64,000 nt of DNA from Methylopila turkensis (lineage in GTDB: Bacteria; Pseudomonadota; Alphaproteobacteria; Rhizobiales; Methylopilaceae): assembly GCF_027922325.1 (NCBI RefSeq), contig NZ_BSFL01000001.1:434001-498000 (forward strand), written 5' to 3'. The notes beneath the pieces are model-generated. The model was not told the DNA's origin and did not search any database. It worked only from the letters and a program-made list of their open reading frames with translations. Each line of letters starts with the position of its first letter. Position 1 is the first letter of the stretch. Both the position numbers and the translations under genes were made by a program. Of the stretch, positions 46,656-55,368 are shown in pieces.

Positions 46656-47371
46656 TCGTCCGTCAGCAGGCGGTAGCCGAAGCCGCGCACCGTCTGAAGT
46701 AGGATGGGCGCCGTCGGGTCGACCTCGATCTTGCGCCGGAGCCTTGTGACGACGACGTCGACCGCCCGGTCGCCGGGCGCGGCGTCGTCGCCGGCGAGCG
46801 CGGAGCGCGGCACGGTCTGGCCGGGGCGCTCGGCGAGGGCCGCGAGCAGGTCGCGCTCGCGGTCGGTGAGGCGGATGACCTCGTCGCCGCGCTTCAGCTC
46901 GCCGCGGCCGCGGTGGAAGGCGTAGCCGCCGAACCGCACCTCGGGCGCGGAGGCGGACGCCCCCGACGCGCCCGCGCGGCGCAGGATGCCGCCGACGCGC
47001 AGCAGCAGCTCGCGCGGGTCGAACGGCTTCGGCAGGTAGTCGTCGGCCCCGGTCTCGAGCCCCGCGATGCGGTCCTCGGCGTCGGAGCGCGCGGTCAGCA
47101 TCAGGATCGGCACGCTGGAGCGGGCGCGGATGGCGCGGGCGAGATCGAGCCCGTTCTCGCCCGGCATCATCACGTCGAGGACCAGCAGGTCGAAGGCGAG
47201 CGCATCGAGCTTCTGGCGCGCCTCGGCCGCGTCGGAGGCGACCGTGACGCGATAGCCCTTGCCCGACAGGAACCGGTGCAGCAGCGTGCGGATGCGCGCG
47301 TCGTCGTCGACCACGAGCAGATGGGCGGCGTCGTCGCTCGGCGATTTCGCCGTCCCTGAATCAAGCGCCAC
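46652..47371 (-). CDS. OmpR-family response regulator
   Basis: 239 residues. The receiver domain has DDD (22-24), phospho-acceptor D66 in LVLDVMMPGENG and Lys in LPKPFD; the winged helix ends RTVRGFGYRLLTDE-like. It is cognate to the overlapping EnvZ-like kinase. It starts 6 nt after the MarR gene, so all three should be one transcript. Confidence 0.94.
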   Translation of the reverse strand: MALDSGTAKSPSDDAAHLLVVDDDARIRTLLHRFLSGKGYRVTVASDAAEARQKLDALAFDLLVLDVMMPGENGLDLARAIRARSSVPILMLTARSDAEDRIAGLETGADDYLPKPFDPRELLLRVGGILRRAGASGASASAPEVRFGGYAFHRGRGELKRGDEVIRLTDRERDLLAALAERPGQTVPRSALAGDDAAPGDRAVDVVVTRLRRKIEVDPTAPILLQTVRGFGYRLLTDE

Positions 47372-47377
47372 GCGCGG

Positions 47378-47923
47378 TCAGCCCAGCCCGCCGCGCGGCC
47401 GCCCGAGGGCGACGAGCTGGCGAACCTGCTCGCGCTCCGACGGATCGACCATCGCGAACAGGAACCGCCGGGCCGCGTCGCCGGCCTCCGGGCCGCTCAG
47501 TTCGATCGCGCGCCCGATGCGCTCGCTCTGGATGTGGGCGAGCCTGAGCGCGAGGGCGTCGCCGCGCTCGGTCACGAACAGCAGCCGCTGGCGCCGGTCG
47601 GACGCGCCCTCGCGCTGAACCACGAAGCCTTGATCGACCAGCTCCCGCAGCACCCGCCCGAGGCTCTGCTTGGTGATCTTCAGGATATCGAGCAGGTCGG
47701 CGACCCGGAGCCCCGGATTGCGGTCCACGAAATGCAGCACGCGATGGTGCGCGCGGCCGAAGCCGAAACCCGCGAGCTCCTCGTCGACGTCGCGCACGAA
47801 GTCGCGATAGGCGAAGAACAGCAGCTCCATCAGGTCGTAGGGCGGCGCGTCGGGGTCCGGCTGGATCGGTGGGGCCTCGGAGCCGCCCCGCGATGCGGCG
47901 CGCCCGGCGATTACGTCAGCCAT
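47378..47923 (-). CDS. MarR-family transcriptional regulator
   Basis: 181 residues. After a Pro/Asp-rich head, FGFGRAHHRVLHFVDRNPGLRVADLLDILKITKQSLGRVLRELVDQGFV gives the MarR winged helix (quoted family features: recognition helix KQSLGRVLREL and wing RQRLLFVTERG). It is first of the MarR-RR-HK trio and divergent from the branched-chain aminotransferase gene, the arrangement I recall as common in Rhizobiales. Ligand unknown. Confidence 0.92.
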   Translation of the reverse strand: MADVIAGRAASRGGSEAPPIQPDPDAPPYDLMELLFFAYRDFVRDVDEELAGFGFGRAHHRVLHFVDRNPGLRVADLLDILKITKQSLGRVLRELVDQGFVVQREGASDRRQRLLFVTERGDALALRLAHIQSERIGRAIELSGPEAGDAARRFLFAMVDPSEREQVRQLVALGRPRGGLG

Positions 47924-48211
47924 GTTGACTTATCCGTGCCTTTTCATTACACGAAGGCCGCTGCAGGCGACACGAACTTGCCGAGAGGCCCCGCCTGCCG
48001 CACAGATCATTGCGCGACCGCGCCGGAAGGTCGATCGCGCACGAAGATTACCCACTCCGGGCGCCGGACGCAAAACGCCGGTGGAGCGGAGAAGCGCTTG
48101 ACCCCGTGCCTGTTTCAGGCGCACGCACGGGCGACGCGCGAGCGAGATCAGGACGCCGAGGCGACGCGGCCGCATCCGCCGGCCCGCCGCCGACCTTCGA
48201 GGAGCATCATC

Positions 48212-49111
48212 ATGGCCGACGCCCAACCCTTCGACCAACGCGAAGGCGTCATCTGGTTCGACGGCGCCTTCGTGCCGTGGGCCGACGCCAAGGTGCATGT
48301 GCTGACGCACGCGCTGCATTACGCGAGCGCCGTGTTCGAGGGCGAGCGCGCCTATGGCGGCCGCATCTTCAAGATGCGCGAGCACAACCAGCGGCTGATC
48401 GAAAGCGCGCGGCTGCTCGACTTCGAGATCCCCTACTCCGTCGAGGAGATCGACCGGGCCTGCGAGGAGACGCTCGCGCGCCAGGGCTTCGTCGACGCCT
48501 ATGTCCGCCCGATCGCGTGGCGCGGCAGCGAGATGATGGGCGTCGCCGCCCAGAACAACACCATCCATCTCGCGATCGCGGTGTGGCAGTGGCCGAGCTA
48601 TTTCGACCCGGCGCAGCGACTCAAGGGCATCCGGCTCGACATGGCGCAGTGGCGCCGTCCGGACCCGAAGACCGCGCCGTCCAAGGCGAAGGCCACCGGC
48701 CTCTACATGATCTGCACCATGTCGAAGCACGCCGCGGAGCGGCGGGGCTACGCCGACGCGCTGATGCTCGACTGGCGCGGCCAGGTCGCGGAATGCACCG
48801 GCGCCAACATCTTCTTCGTGAAGGACGGCAAGCTGCACACGCCGACGCCGGACTGCTTCCTCGACGGCATCACCCGCCGCACCGTCATCGACCTCGCGCG
48901 CAAGCGCGGCGTCGACGTGGTCGAGCGCGCGATCCTGCCGGAGGAGCTGGCGGACTTCGAGCAGTGCTTCATCTGCGGCACGGCGGCCGAGGTCACCCCG
49001 GTCTCCGAGATCGCCGAGCACCGCTTCGTCGTCGGCGACCTGACGCAGGCGCTGATGAACGACTATCAGGCGGTGGTGCAGCCCGCCGAGGCCGCCGTCG
49101 CGGCGGCCTGA
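48212..49111 (+). CDS. ilvE: Branched-chain amino acid aminotransferase
   Basis: 299 residues, fold-type IV PLP enzyme. HALHYASAVFEGERAY, the likely PLP Lys160 in SKAKATGLYM, and VAECTGANIFFV with LDGITRRTVIDLA are in order. It makes or breaks down Leu, Ile and Val. ATG 48212 has GAGGAG 7 nt upstream. The 288-nt region before it, shared with the marR gene, gives room for a long leader (TTGACT at 47925 is a weak -35 candidate). Confidence 0.94.
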   Translation: MADAQPFDQREGVIWFDGAFVPWADAKVHVLTHALHYASAVFEGERAYGGRIFKMREHNQRLIESARLLDFEIPYSVEEIDRACEETLARQGFVDAYVRPIAWRGSEMMGVAAQNNTIHLAIAVWQWPSYFDPAQRLKGIRLDMAQWRRPDPKTAPSKAKATGLYMICTMSKHAAERRGYADALMLDWRGQVAECTGANIFFVKDGKLHTPTPDCFLDGITRRTVIDLARKRGVDVVERAILPEELADFEQCFICGTAAEVTPVSEIAEHRFVVGDLTQALMNDYQAVVQPAEAAVAAA

Positions 49112-49128
49112 GGAGGTAGCGGTAGTTT

Positions 49129-49159
49129 CGCCGTCCGGCGCCATGAGGCCCGGACGGCG
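49129..49159. terminator. Hairpin between convergent ilvE and GST genes
   Basis: CGCCGTCCGG/CCGGACGGCG with an 11-nt loop lies between the two stop codons. There is no strong T run on either side, so it is a weak or Rho-aided stop at best. Confidence 0.4.
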
Positions 49160-49177
49160 ACGGACGCGAAGCGTCGC

Positions 49178-49777
49178 TCAGTGCGCGCGGGTGGCGTCGT
49201 AGGACGGCGTCTGGGCGCGGAAGGCGTCGAGCCACTCCACCAGCCGCGGATGGTCGGCGCGCCAGCGGCCCTCGAAGCGCAGGTCGAGATAGCCGAGCGC
49301 GCAGGCGACCGCGATCGAGCCCACGTCGACGCGGGCCGGCGGCGGCGCCTGCTCCAGCGCCGCCAGCGCGCGGGCGACCTTGCCCGCCTGGTTGTCCACC
49401 CACTTCTGGGAGCGCTCGCCCTCGGCGCGCAGGCGCATCTCGTAGATCTGCAGCAGCGCGGCGTCCATCAGCCCGTCGGCGAGCGCCTGCAGGCGCAGCG
49501 CCGCGAACCGCTCCGACGGATCGGCGGGAATGATCCTGCCGCCGCCCGCGAGATGGTCGAGATATTCGAGGATGACGCGGCTGTCGAACAGCGTGGCGCC
49601 GCTGTCGAACTCGAGCGTCGGAATCTTGCCGAGCGGGTTGATCTGCCGGATCGGATCGGCCGGGTCGGAGGTGTCGGTCGTCACGATCATCAGGCGATCG
49701 GACAGGCCGAGCACGGCGGCGGCGATCTTGACCTTGCGGCCGAACGGCGACGGCGGCGAGGAACGGAGTGTCAGCAT
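49178..49777 (-). CDS. Glutathione S-transferase family protein
   Basis: 199 residues. The thioredoxin-like N-terminal domain begins LRSSPPSPFGRKVKIAA, with NPLGKIPTLEFDSGATLFDSRVILEYL forming the glutathione gamma-glutamyl site (the cis-Pro in KIPTL and the ES/DS pair). An all-helical C-terminal domain follows. The catalytic residue is probably one of Ser7, Ser10. Substrate unknown; the type is close to bacterial YibF-like GSTs. Confidence 0.9.
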   Translation of the reverse strand: MLTLRSSPPSPFGRKVKIAAAVLGLSDRLMIVTTDTSDPADPIRQINPLGKIPTLEFDSGATLFDSRVILEYLDHLAGGGRIIPADPSERFAALRLQALADGLMDAALLQIYEMRLRAEGERSQKWVDNQAGKVARALAALEQAPPPARVDVGSIAVACALGYLDLRFEGRWRADHPRLVEWLDAFRAQTPSYDATRAH

Positions 49778-49948
49778 GGCGGCTCCCGATGGCGCGCCGC
49801 GGCCCGCGACCGCGTCGGCGGCCGGACGCGCGGCGCCGACCGCCGCTGCTTAGCGTGGCCTTCGCCATCCGCCAACCTGCCGGCGGCGTAGCGCCGCCAC
49901 GGTCGGCGGCCGTCCGCGCCCCGCCGCATGCAGGGCGCGGGGACGCGG

Positions 49949-50161
49949 TCAGCCCGGAATGAGGTTGACCGCTTTCGGACCCTTGCCCTTGCGGTCCGGC
50001 TCGACGTCGAACGACACGCGCTGGCCCTCGGCCAGGTTCGACAGGCCCGACCGGGTCACGGCCGACACATGCACGAAGATGTCATTGCCGCCGTCGTCCG
50101 GCTTGATGAAGCCGTAGCCTTTCTCCGCGTTGAAGAATTTGACCGTCCCGCTTTGCGCCAT
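49949..50161 (-). CDS. Cold-shock domain protein (CspA family)
   Basis: 70 residues. GTVKFFNAEKGYGFIKPD holds RNP1 and DIFVHVSAV holds RNP2, the nucleic-acid-binding strands. ATG 50161 has AAGGGGG upstream. The roughly 100-nt leader to a candidate promoter at 50266-50294 is normal for csp genes, which are controlled by mRNA structure. Confidence 0.95.
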   Translation of the reverse strand: MAQSGTVKFFNAEKGYGFIKPDDGGNDIFVHVSAVTRSGLSNLAEGQRVSFDVEPDRKGKGPKAVNLIPG

Positions 50162-50265
50162 GTGGGCGCCCCCTTGCCATTTCCGTTGCACCCGACGCCA
50201 ACCCCACGTGGCGCCCCCGCACGCTCTCCGGCCGCTGTTCCGGCGAGCGCGCATCGTGTCTGATT

Positions 50266-50294
50266 TGGTAACTTTTGGGTCGTGTCGCTGGCAA
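50266..50294 (-). promoter_or_regulatory. Candidate promoter of the cold-shock gene
   Basis: On the minus strand TTGCCA (50289-50294), a 17-nt spacer and TTACCA (50266-50271) stand about 105 nt before the ATG. Confidence 0.35.
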
Positions 50295-50350
50295 GGCGAA
50301 AAGATGGCGCGTTCCGCGGCCGCGCCGCGCCCAAGCGTCTCATGGGATTT

Positions 50351-51199
50351 CTACGGAGCGAGCGTCTCCACCGCGGCGCGCGCGCCCGCGCTTTGAGCGA
50401 GCGCCGCCGCGAGATCAGGCAGTCCGGAGCGCAGTTCGTCGGCGAGCGTCCAGGGCGGGTTCGCGATCACGAGGCCCGAGCCGGACAGAAGCCGGGGATC
50501 GGACGGCTCGCGCACCAAGAGCTCGACGCGCAGGAGCTTGCCGACGCCGGCCGCGATCAGCGGCTCCGTCAGCTCCCGGAGCGCGGCCGGATCCTTGACC
50601 GGATACCACAGCGCGTAGACGCCGGTCGGCCAGACCCGATGGGCGGCGAGAAAGCGCTCGGCCATGCGGGCGAGCTCGCCCGGCTGCTCGAAGGGCGGGT
50701 CGACCAGCACCAGCCCGCGACGCTCCCGCGGCGGCAGCCACGCGCCGAGCGCGGTCCAGCCGTCGATCTCGACCACCTTGGCCCGCTCGTCGCGGCCGAG
50801 CGCGGCGGCGAGCGACTGCCGATCCTTCGGGTGCAGCTCGCAGAGCCGCAGCCGGTCGTCCTTCCGCGCCAGCCGGCGGACGATCTCCGGCGAGCCGGGA
50901 TAGCGCGCGAGCGCGCCATCCGGCGCCTGGAACTCCGCGAGCACGGCGCGCCAGGGCGCGAGCAGCGTCTCGGCCGCCGCCCCGAGGCGTCGGCCGACGA
51001 GGCGGCCGACGCCGTTGCGCCACTCGCCGGTCCGCTCCGCCTCGTCGCCGGCGAGGTCGTAGACCCCGACGCCGGCGTGGGTGTCGAGATAGCTCCAGGG
51101 CGCGGGCTTGGCGTTGAGATAGTCGACGATCCGCGCCAGCACGACGTGCTTCAGCACGTCGGCGAAATTACCGGCGTGGAACGCGTGCCGGTAGTTCAC
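50351..51199 (-). CDS. rlmJ: 23S rRNA (adenine(2030)-N6)-methyltransferase RlmJ
   Basis: 282 residues. NYRHAFHAGNFADVLKH is the diagnostic N terminus, YLDTHAGVGVYDL the SAM-binding loop, and LVDPPFEQPGE the catalytic DPPF motif for N6-adenine methylation. GTG 51199 overlaps the cupin stop by 4 nt. It is last in a four-gene overlapping unit that starts with two secreted proteins. Confidence 0.95.
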   Translation of the reverse strand: MNYRHAFHAGNFADVLKHVVLARIVDYLNAKPAPWSYLDTHAGVGVYDLAGDEAERTGEWRNGVGRLVGRRLGAAAETLLAPWRAVLAEFQAPDGALARYPGSPEIVRRLARKDDRLRLCELHPKDRQSLAAALGRDERAKVVEIDGWTALGAWLPPRERRGLVLVDPPFEQPGELARMAERFLAAHRVWPTGVYALWYPVKDPAALRELTEPLIAAGVGKLLRVELLVREPSDPRLLSGSGLVIANPPWTLADELRSGLPDLAAALAQSAGARAAVETLAP

Positions 51200-51591
51200 G
51201 CCTCGCCGTCGCCGGCGGGGGGCAGCATCACGACGAAGTCCTTCTCGCAGGGCTCCACGACGGCCCAGACGCCGGTGAAGCCGGGCTCGATCACGATCGC
51301 GGCGCCGGGGCCGTACTCCTGCGCCTCGCCGCCGTCCGGCGTCAGCACGCAGCGGCCGCTGCGCAGCCGGCACCACTCCCATTCGTCATAGGCCACGCGC
51401 CACGCGCCCGGCGTCGCCGCCCAGACGCCCGCGAACAGCCGGCCGTCCGGCGCTTCGTAATGCACCGTGGTGCGGAAACGCGGCTCGCCCTCCACCACGA
51501 GCTCCGGCGGCGGCGCGCTGTCCTCGAACGGCGCGGTCGGCCCGCCGAGCCGGTGCAGACGCATGGCGGGTTCGACGTCAGGCTCGGTCAT
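51196..51591 (-). CDS. DUF861-type cupin protein
   Basis: 131 residues, a small single-domain cupin. FAGVWAATPGAWRVAYDEWEWC followed by SGRCVLTPDGG and GPGAAIVIEPGFTGVW fit the cupin_3/DUF861 group (EutQ- and ureidoglycine-aminohydrolase-like). The His ligands of canonical cupins are not evident, so metal binding is doubtful. It overlaps RNase T2 and rlmJ by 4 nt each. No function can be named. Confidence 0.8.
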   Translation of the reverse strand: MTEPDVEPAMRLHRLGGPTAPFEDSAPPPELVVEGEPRFRTTVHYEAPDGRLFAGVWAATPGAWRVAYDEWEWCRLRSGRCVLTPDGGEAQEYGPGAAIVIEPGFTGVWAVVEPCEKDFVVMLPPAGDGEA

Positions 51592-52250
51592 TCTCGGGTC
51601 TCTCTCATGGGCGGCAGCACAAGCTCGCTCGCACGGCAGGCGCGGCGGTCGACTTCGGCGCAGGGGCGGAACGACAGGTCGCGCTTCATGCAGACACGGA
51701 CCTCGCGCAGGTTTCGGCGGTTGCAGTCGACCGCGATCATGCTGGGCGCAAGGCCGGGATTGGCGGCGATGAAGGCGCGCTCGACATCGGCCGGCGACGT
51801 GACAAGCGGCCGGTCGAGCCCGCGATAGATCTCCGGCACGACCACGCGCTCATAGGCGCGGCGGGTGAGCGCGAAGAACGCCTCCGGCCCGAGCCCGGAG
51901 CAGGTCCCGTGCTTGCGCCACTGGTGCCGCACGAGGCCGGGGCTCGGCATGACGGCGAGCATGGAGTCCACCACGGCCCGGCTCGGGAAGCCGCCGGCGC
52001 GGCAGTCCGACGGGAAGCCGCGCTCGTATTGCGGCCACAGCCCGTGCGCCACGAAGCCGAACGGGCGCGGACCCGCGCACTGCATCCCCTCCGCGCGCCG
52101 GCCGGCGGAGGCGCAATAGGTCGGCGACCAGGACAGCGACAGCACGTAGAAATCGAAGTCGCCGGGCTGGCCCTGGGCGCGCGACGGCGATGGCGCGAAG
52201 GCGGCGAGCAGCAGCGTCCACGCCAAGACGGCGCGAAGGCCAGACCTCAC
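51588..52250 (-). CDS. Secreted RNase T2-family ribonuclease
   Basis: 220 residues. The signal peptide (VRSGLRAVLAWTLLLAAFA) ends SRAQG. FVAHGLWPQY and HQWRKHGTC are the two conserved active-site segments with the catalytic His residues and Lys; paired cysteines match the disulfides of the family. It cuts single-stranded RNA in the periplasm or outside the cell. GTG 52250 overlaps the upstream gene by 4 nt, which decides the start. Confidence 0.93.
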   Translation of the reverse strand: MRSGLRAVLAWTLLLAAFAPSPSRAQGQPGDFDFYVLSLSWSPTYCASAGRRAEGMQCAGPRPFGFVAHGLWPQYERGFPSDCRAGGFPSRAVVDSMLAVMPSPGLVRHQWRKHGTCSGLGPEAFFALTRRAYERVVVPEIYRGLDRPLVTSPADVERAFIAANPGLAPSMIAVDCNRRNLREVRVCMKRDLSFRPCAEVDRRACRASELVLPPMRETRE

Positions 52251-52702
52251 GGGCGGGCCATCTTGCAGCCCGGGGCGTAGGCCAGATTGCGATCGAGGCC
52301 GGTGACGCACCAGTTCACGTCCCAGCCCGCGCCCGCGAAGGCGAAGCCCTCGCCGATCTCGTAATAGACGGACCGCTTGCGGCCGTCGGTGGTGACGACG
52401 CGCGCGGCGCAGAAGCGGCGCGGGATGAACTCGGCGCCCCAGCTGCGATAGCCGAGCTCGCGCGTCCGGCTGAACCCGGCGAGTTCGAGCGACGAGCCCC
52501 AGTAGCCCCGCTCGCGCGACGCGAAGCGCCCCGCGATATGGCCGAGCACGCGCTCGTCGCCGCAGGCCGGCAGCGCGCCGGTGTAGCCGCGGAACACCGT
52601 CTGGCGCGACTCGTAGCGCGCATAGTCGGCCGCCGAGGCGGCGGAGCCGGCCGCGACCACGGCCACGAAAGCACAAACGAACTGCAGCGCGCGCATGCGC
52701 AC
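52247..52702 (-). CDS. Secreted protein of unknown function
   Basis: 151 residues with a clear signal peptide (FVCAFVAVVAAGSAASA-ADY). The mature part has four cysteines (GALPACGDE, RRFCAARV, VNWCVTG, APGCKMARP) that could form two disulfides, and many aromatic residues. I do not recognise the family. It overlaps RNase T2 by 4 nt and so may be its partner, inhibitor or chaperone; this is only context. Confidence 0.75.
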   Translation of the reverse strand: MRMRALQFVCAFVAVVAAGSAASAADYARYESRQTVFRGYTGALPACGDERVLGHIAGRFASRERGYWGSSLELAGFSRTRELGYRSWGAEFIPRRFCAARVVTTDGRKRSVYYEIGEGFAFAGAGWDVNWCVTGLDRNLAYAPGCKMARP

Positions 52703-52877
52703 GATCTCCGGGAGGCGACGACAGCAGGACCATCGAGCGGCGGGGGCGTCAAATCAAGTGCTTGAGCGCCATATGGTTACGCGGACGCCCTCCGCGGCGG
52801 ACCGCCGTCGCACGACCGTCGCGACGCCGCGCCACCTTCGGCCGCGGCGAGCCCGCCGATAGGAGAACCCGCCCCGG

Positions 52878-54104
52878 ATGCAGCGCTTTCCTTCCGCACG
52901 GGACGCGGCCCTCGCGCTCCGGCCCGACCGTCCGGTCTACGCCTTCGACCGCCGCGCCCTCGTCGAAGACGCCCGCGCCTTCCTCGACGCCTTCCGCGGA
53001 AGCACGGCCTATGCGGTGAAGACCAACGGCGAGCCCTTCGTGCTGGAGGCGCTGGCCGAGGCGGGCGTGTCCGCTTTCGACGTGGCGAGCCCGGCCGAGT
53101 TCGCAGCGGCGCGCGCGGCCGCGCCGGAGGCCGCGCTCTATTACATGCACCCGGTCAAGGCGCAGTCGGACATCCGGCTGGCGCTCGAAGGCTATGGCGT
53201 GCGCGCGATCGCGATCGACCACGAGGACGAGGTCGCCAAGATCCTGCGCGTAGTGCGCGCGCTCGACCTCGCGCCCGAGGACTTCACCCTGTTCGTGCGG
53301 CTCGCCACCAAAGGCCACGCCGCCTACGAGCTGTCGAAGAAGTTCGGCGCGGCGCCCGCCCATGCGGTCGAGCTCGTCCGGCGGATCGACCGGATCGGCT
53401 TCCGCGTCGGGCTGACCTTCCATGTGGGCAGCCAGGTCGAGGACCTGGAATCCTACGAGCGCGCGATCGCGACCGCGGCCTGGGTGAAGGGCCGCGCCGG
53501 CGTCCCGATCGCGGCGCTCGACGTCGGCGGCGGCTTCCCGGCCCGCTACGGCCACGACCGCAAGCGCCCGGCGACCCCTGCCCCCGCGGTCGGCGCGCTG
53601 ATCGCGCGGGTGCAGGACGAGGTCGACGCCTGGGGGCTCGGCGACCTGCCGCTGATCGCCGAACCCGGCCGGGTGATCGTGGCGCGCTGCCTGACGGTGG
53701 TGGTGCGGGTGCTGCTGAAGAAGGGCCAGCGGCTCTACATCAACGACGGCATATGGAGCTCGCTGTCCGACAGTTGGACCGGCAAGATCACCCTGCCCGC
53801 GCGGCTGATCCCCGACCCGGCCCGCCGAAGGTCGCGCCGCGCCGCAGCCCCGAAGCTGGCGCCGTTCCGGGTCTGCGGCGCGACCTGCGACTCGGTCGAC
53901 ATCCTGTCGCGGCCGTTCTGGCTGCCCGACGACGTCGACACCGGCGACTGGATCGAGATCGGGCATATCGGCGCCTACAGCCTCGCGCTGCGCACCCGCT
54001 TCAACGGCTTCTACCCCGACGATTTCGTCGCGGTCGACGCCGCCTTCGAGGAAGGCGAAGGCCAGGAGGGCTACGCCACGCTGGAGTCGCGCGCCGGCGG
54101 CTGA
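52878..54104 (+). CDS. Fold-III PLP-dependent decarboxylase (ornithine/lysine decarboxylase family)
   Basis: 408 residues. AYAVKTN holds the PLP Lys48; FHVGSQ, DVGGGFPARY and AEPGRVIV are the phosphate and ring contacts; VCGATCDSVDIL is the active-site Cys/Asp motif from the partner subunit. This is the alanine-racemase-fold ornithine decarboxylase group. Whether ornithine, lysine or another diamino acid is the substrate cannot be read. It is a single gene, divergent from the RNase T2 unit. Confidence 0.88.
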   Translation: MQRFPSARDAALALRPDRPVYAFDRRALVEDARAFLDAFRGSTAYAVKTNGEPFVLEALAEAGVSAFDVASPAEFAAARAAAPEAALYYMHPVKAQSDIRLALEGYGVRAIAIDHEDEVAKILRVVRALDLAPEDFTLFVRLATKGHAAYELSKKFGAAPAHAVELVRRIDRIGFRVGLTFHVGSQVEDLESYERAIATAAWVKGRAGVPIAALDVGGGFPARYGHDRKRPATPAPAVGALIARVQDEVDAWGLGDLPLIAEPGRVIVARCLTVVVRVLLKKGQRLYINDGIWSSLSDSWTGKITLPARLIPDPARRRSRRAAAPKLAPFRVCGATCDSVDILSRPFWLPDDVDTGDWIEIGHIGAYSLALRTRFNGFYPDDFVAVDAAFEEGEGQEGYATLESRAGG

Positions 54105-54113
54105 CGCCCGGCG

Positions 54114-55181
54114 TCAGCGCTCGCCGCGGAACACGATCGGGAACCGTCCGGGCTCGCCGACGCCGTCGCACTCCTCCTTGGCGCGGTATTCGACCATGCG
54201 GAACGCGGCGCCGCCCCACTCCCAGGCGCCGACCGTGCCGCAATCGCCCGCGGCCCGGCCCTTCTCGAAGGCGGTGAGCTGCTTCTTCGCCGGGTCGTAG
54301 GCGACGTTCGACAGGCTGTCGACGCCGGTCCAGCCGAGCGACTCGACGAAGGAGGCGAACAGCAGCGGCTCGAACCGGTCCGCCGCCTGCGACGGGTCCT
54401 CGAGAAACAGCACGAACTCGACATTGTAGGCGCCCGAGGCGCAGACGATCGCCCACAGCGTACGCCCGGAGCCGAGATCGGCGGCGAAGCTCTCGTCGGC
54501 GAGGAAAGACGGGTCGTTCTCCGTGCGGTCCCACACCGGGCAGTCACGCTCCACCATGATCGTGCGCAGCCGCGCCGGGGTGGCCTCGCGGGTGACGTCG
54601 CGCACCTGGCCGGACAGCGCCGCGGGCGTGGAGCCCCCGATCAGAGCGCTCAGCGCCTCCGGCTTGTCGGCGCGCGCCTGGGCGCGGTCGACCTCGGCGA
54701 AGGCGCCCTGAAGCCCCGGCAGCGGAACCTCGGCCGCGATCTTGTCGTCGGCCTCGCCGGTGACCTCGACCGACAGCACCCGTCCGCGCCGCATGAAGGG
54801 AAGCAGCCGCCGGGTCGCGCCCTCGGACAGCCGGATCTCCACATTCGCGGCGTCCGCGCCGGGCGTGACGGCGAGATCGGCGCCCGGGACGAGCCGGACG
54901 GGTGTGCCGCCATCGACCGCGAGCGCCAGCCGCGGACGCGGCAGCGGCGTGGCCGGCCCTTCGAGCACGAGCCGCAAACGCGGCTGCGCCTCCTTCGCGC
55001 CGGCGCGCGTCACGATCAGACTCACATGCTTCGCCCCGGCCGCCGGCAGCGTCGCCGACGCCACGTTGCATTCGGGCGCCGCCCCCTCCCCGCAAGTCAC
55101 CGTCCAGGCTTCGAACCGCACCGCGGCGACGCCGGCCACAACGGTCGCGACGAGGCAGAGGGCGGCGAGGACAAGACGCAT
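54114..55181 (-). CDS. DUF1176-like secreted protein
   Basis: 355 residues. A signal peptide (MRLVLAALCLVATVVAGVAA) is followed by FEAWTVTCGEGAAPECNVAS, a fold seen also in invasion-associated IalB-like proteins, then a C-terminal part with RDCPVWDRTEN, LWAIVCASGAYN and GDCGTVGAWEW typical of DUF1176. RBS GGAG precedes the ATG. It is periplasmic, function unknown. Confidence 0.8.
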   Translation of the reverse strand: MRLVLAALCLVATVVAGVAAVRFEAWTVTCGEGAAPECNVASATLPAAGAKHVSLIVTRAGAKEAQPRLRLVLEGPATPLPRPRLALAVDGGTPVRLVPGADLAVTPGADAANVEIRLSEGATRRLLPFMRRGRVLSVEVTGEADDKIAAEVPLPGLQGAFAEVDRAQARADKPEALSALIGGSTPAALSGQVRDVTREATPARLRTIMVERDCPVWDRTENDPSFLADESFAADLGSGRTLWAIVCASGAYNVEFVLFLEDPSQAADRFEPLLFASFVESLGWTGVDSLSNVAYDPAKKQLTAFEKGRAAGDCGTVGAWEWGGAAFRMVEYRAKEECDGVGEPGRFPIVFRGER

Positions 55182-55368
55182 GGGCGGGTCTCCTGAGGCG
55201 AACACTACGACCGGCGGAACAGCGGCGATCACGGACGCGTCACAGTGAGTTGAGCGTCCCGTGACCTCGATGCGGCAACGACCGCCCTCTGCGAGCGTTG
55301 TGCGTGGGGAGATGGGCGAAAGCAACGCACAGACGCGCCTTGTCGCGCGCGACAGCAAGGACACTAGC

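Noticed and set aside
47534..48211. Long N-terminal extension of the branched-chain aminotransferase
   Set aside because: The extension overlaps the marR gene on the other strand and is not like the family; the ATG at 48212 has a strong ribosome-binding site.
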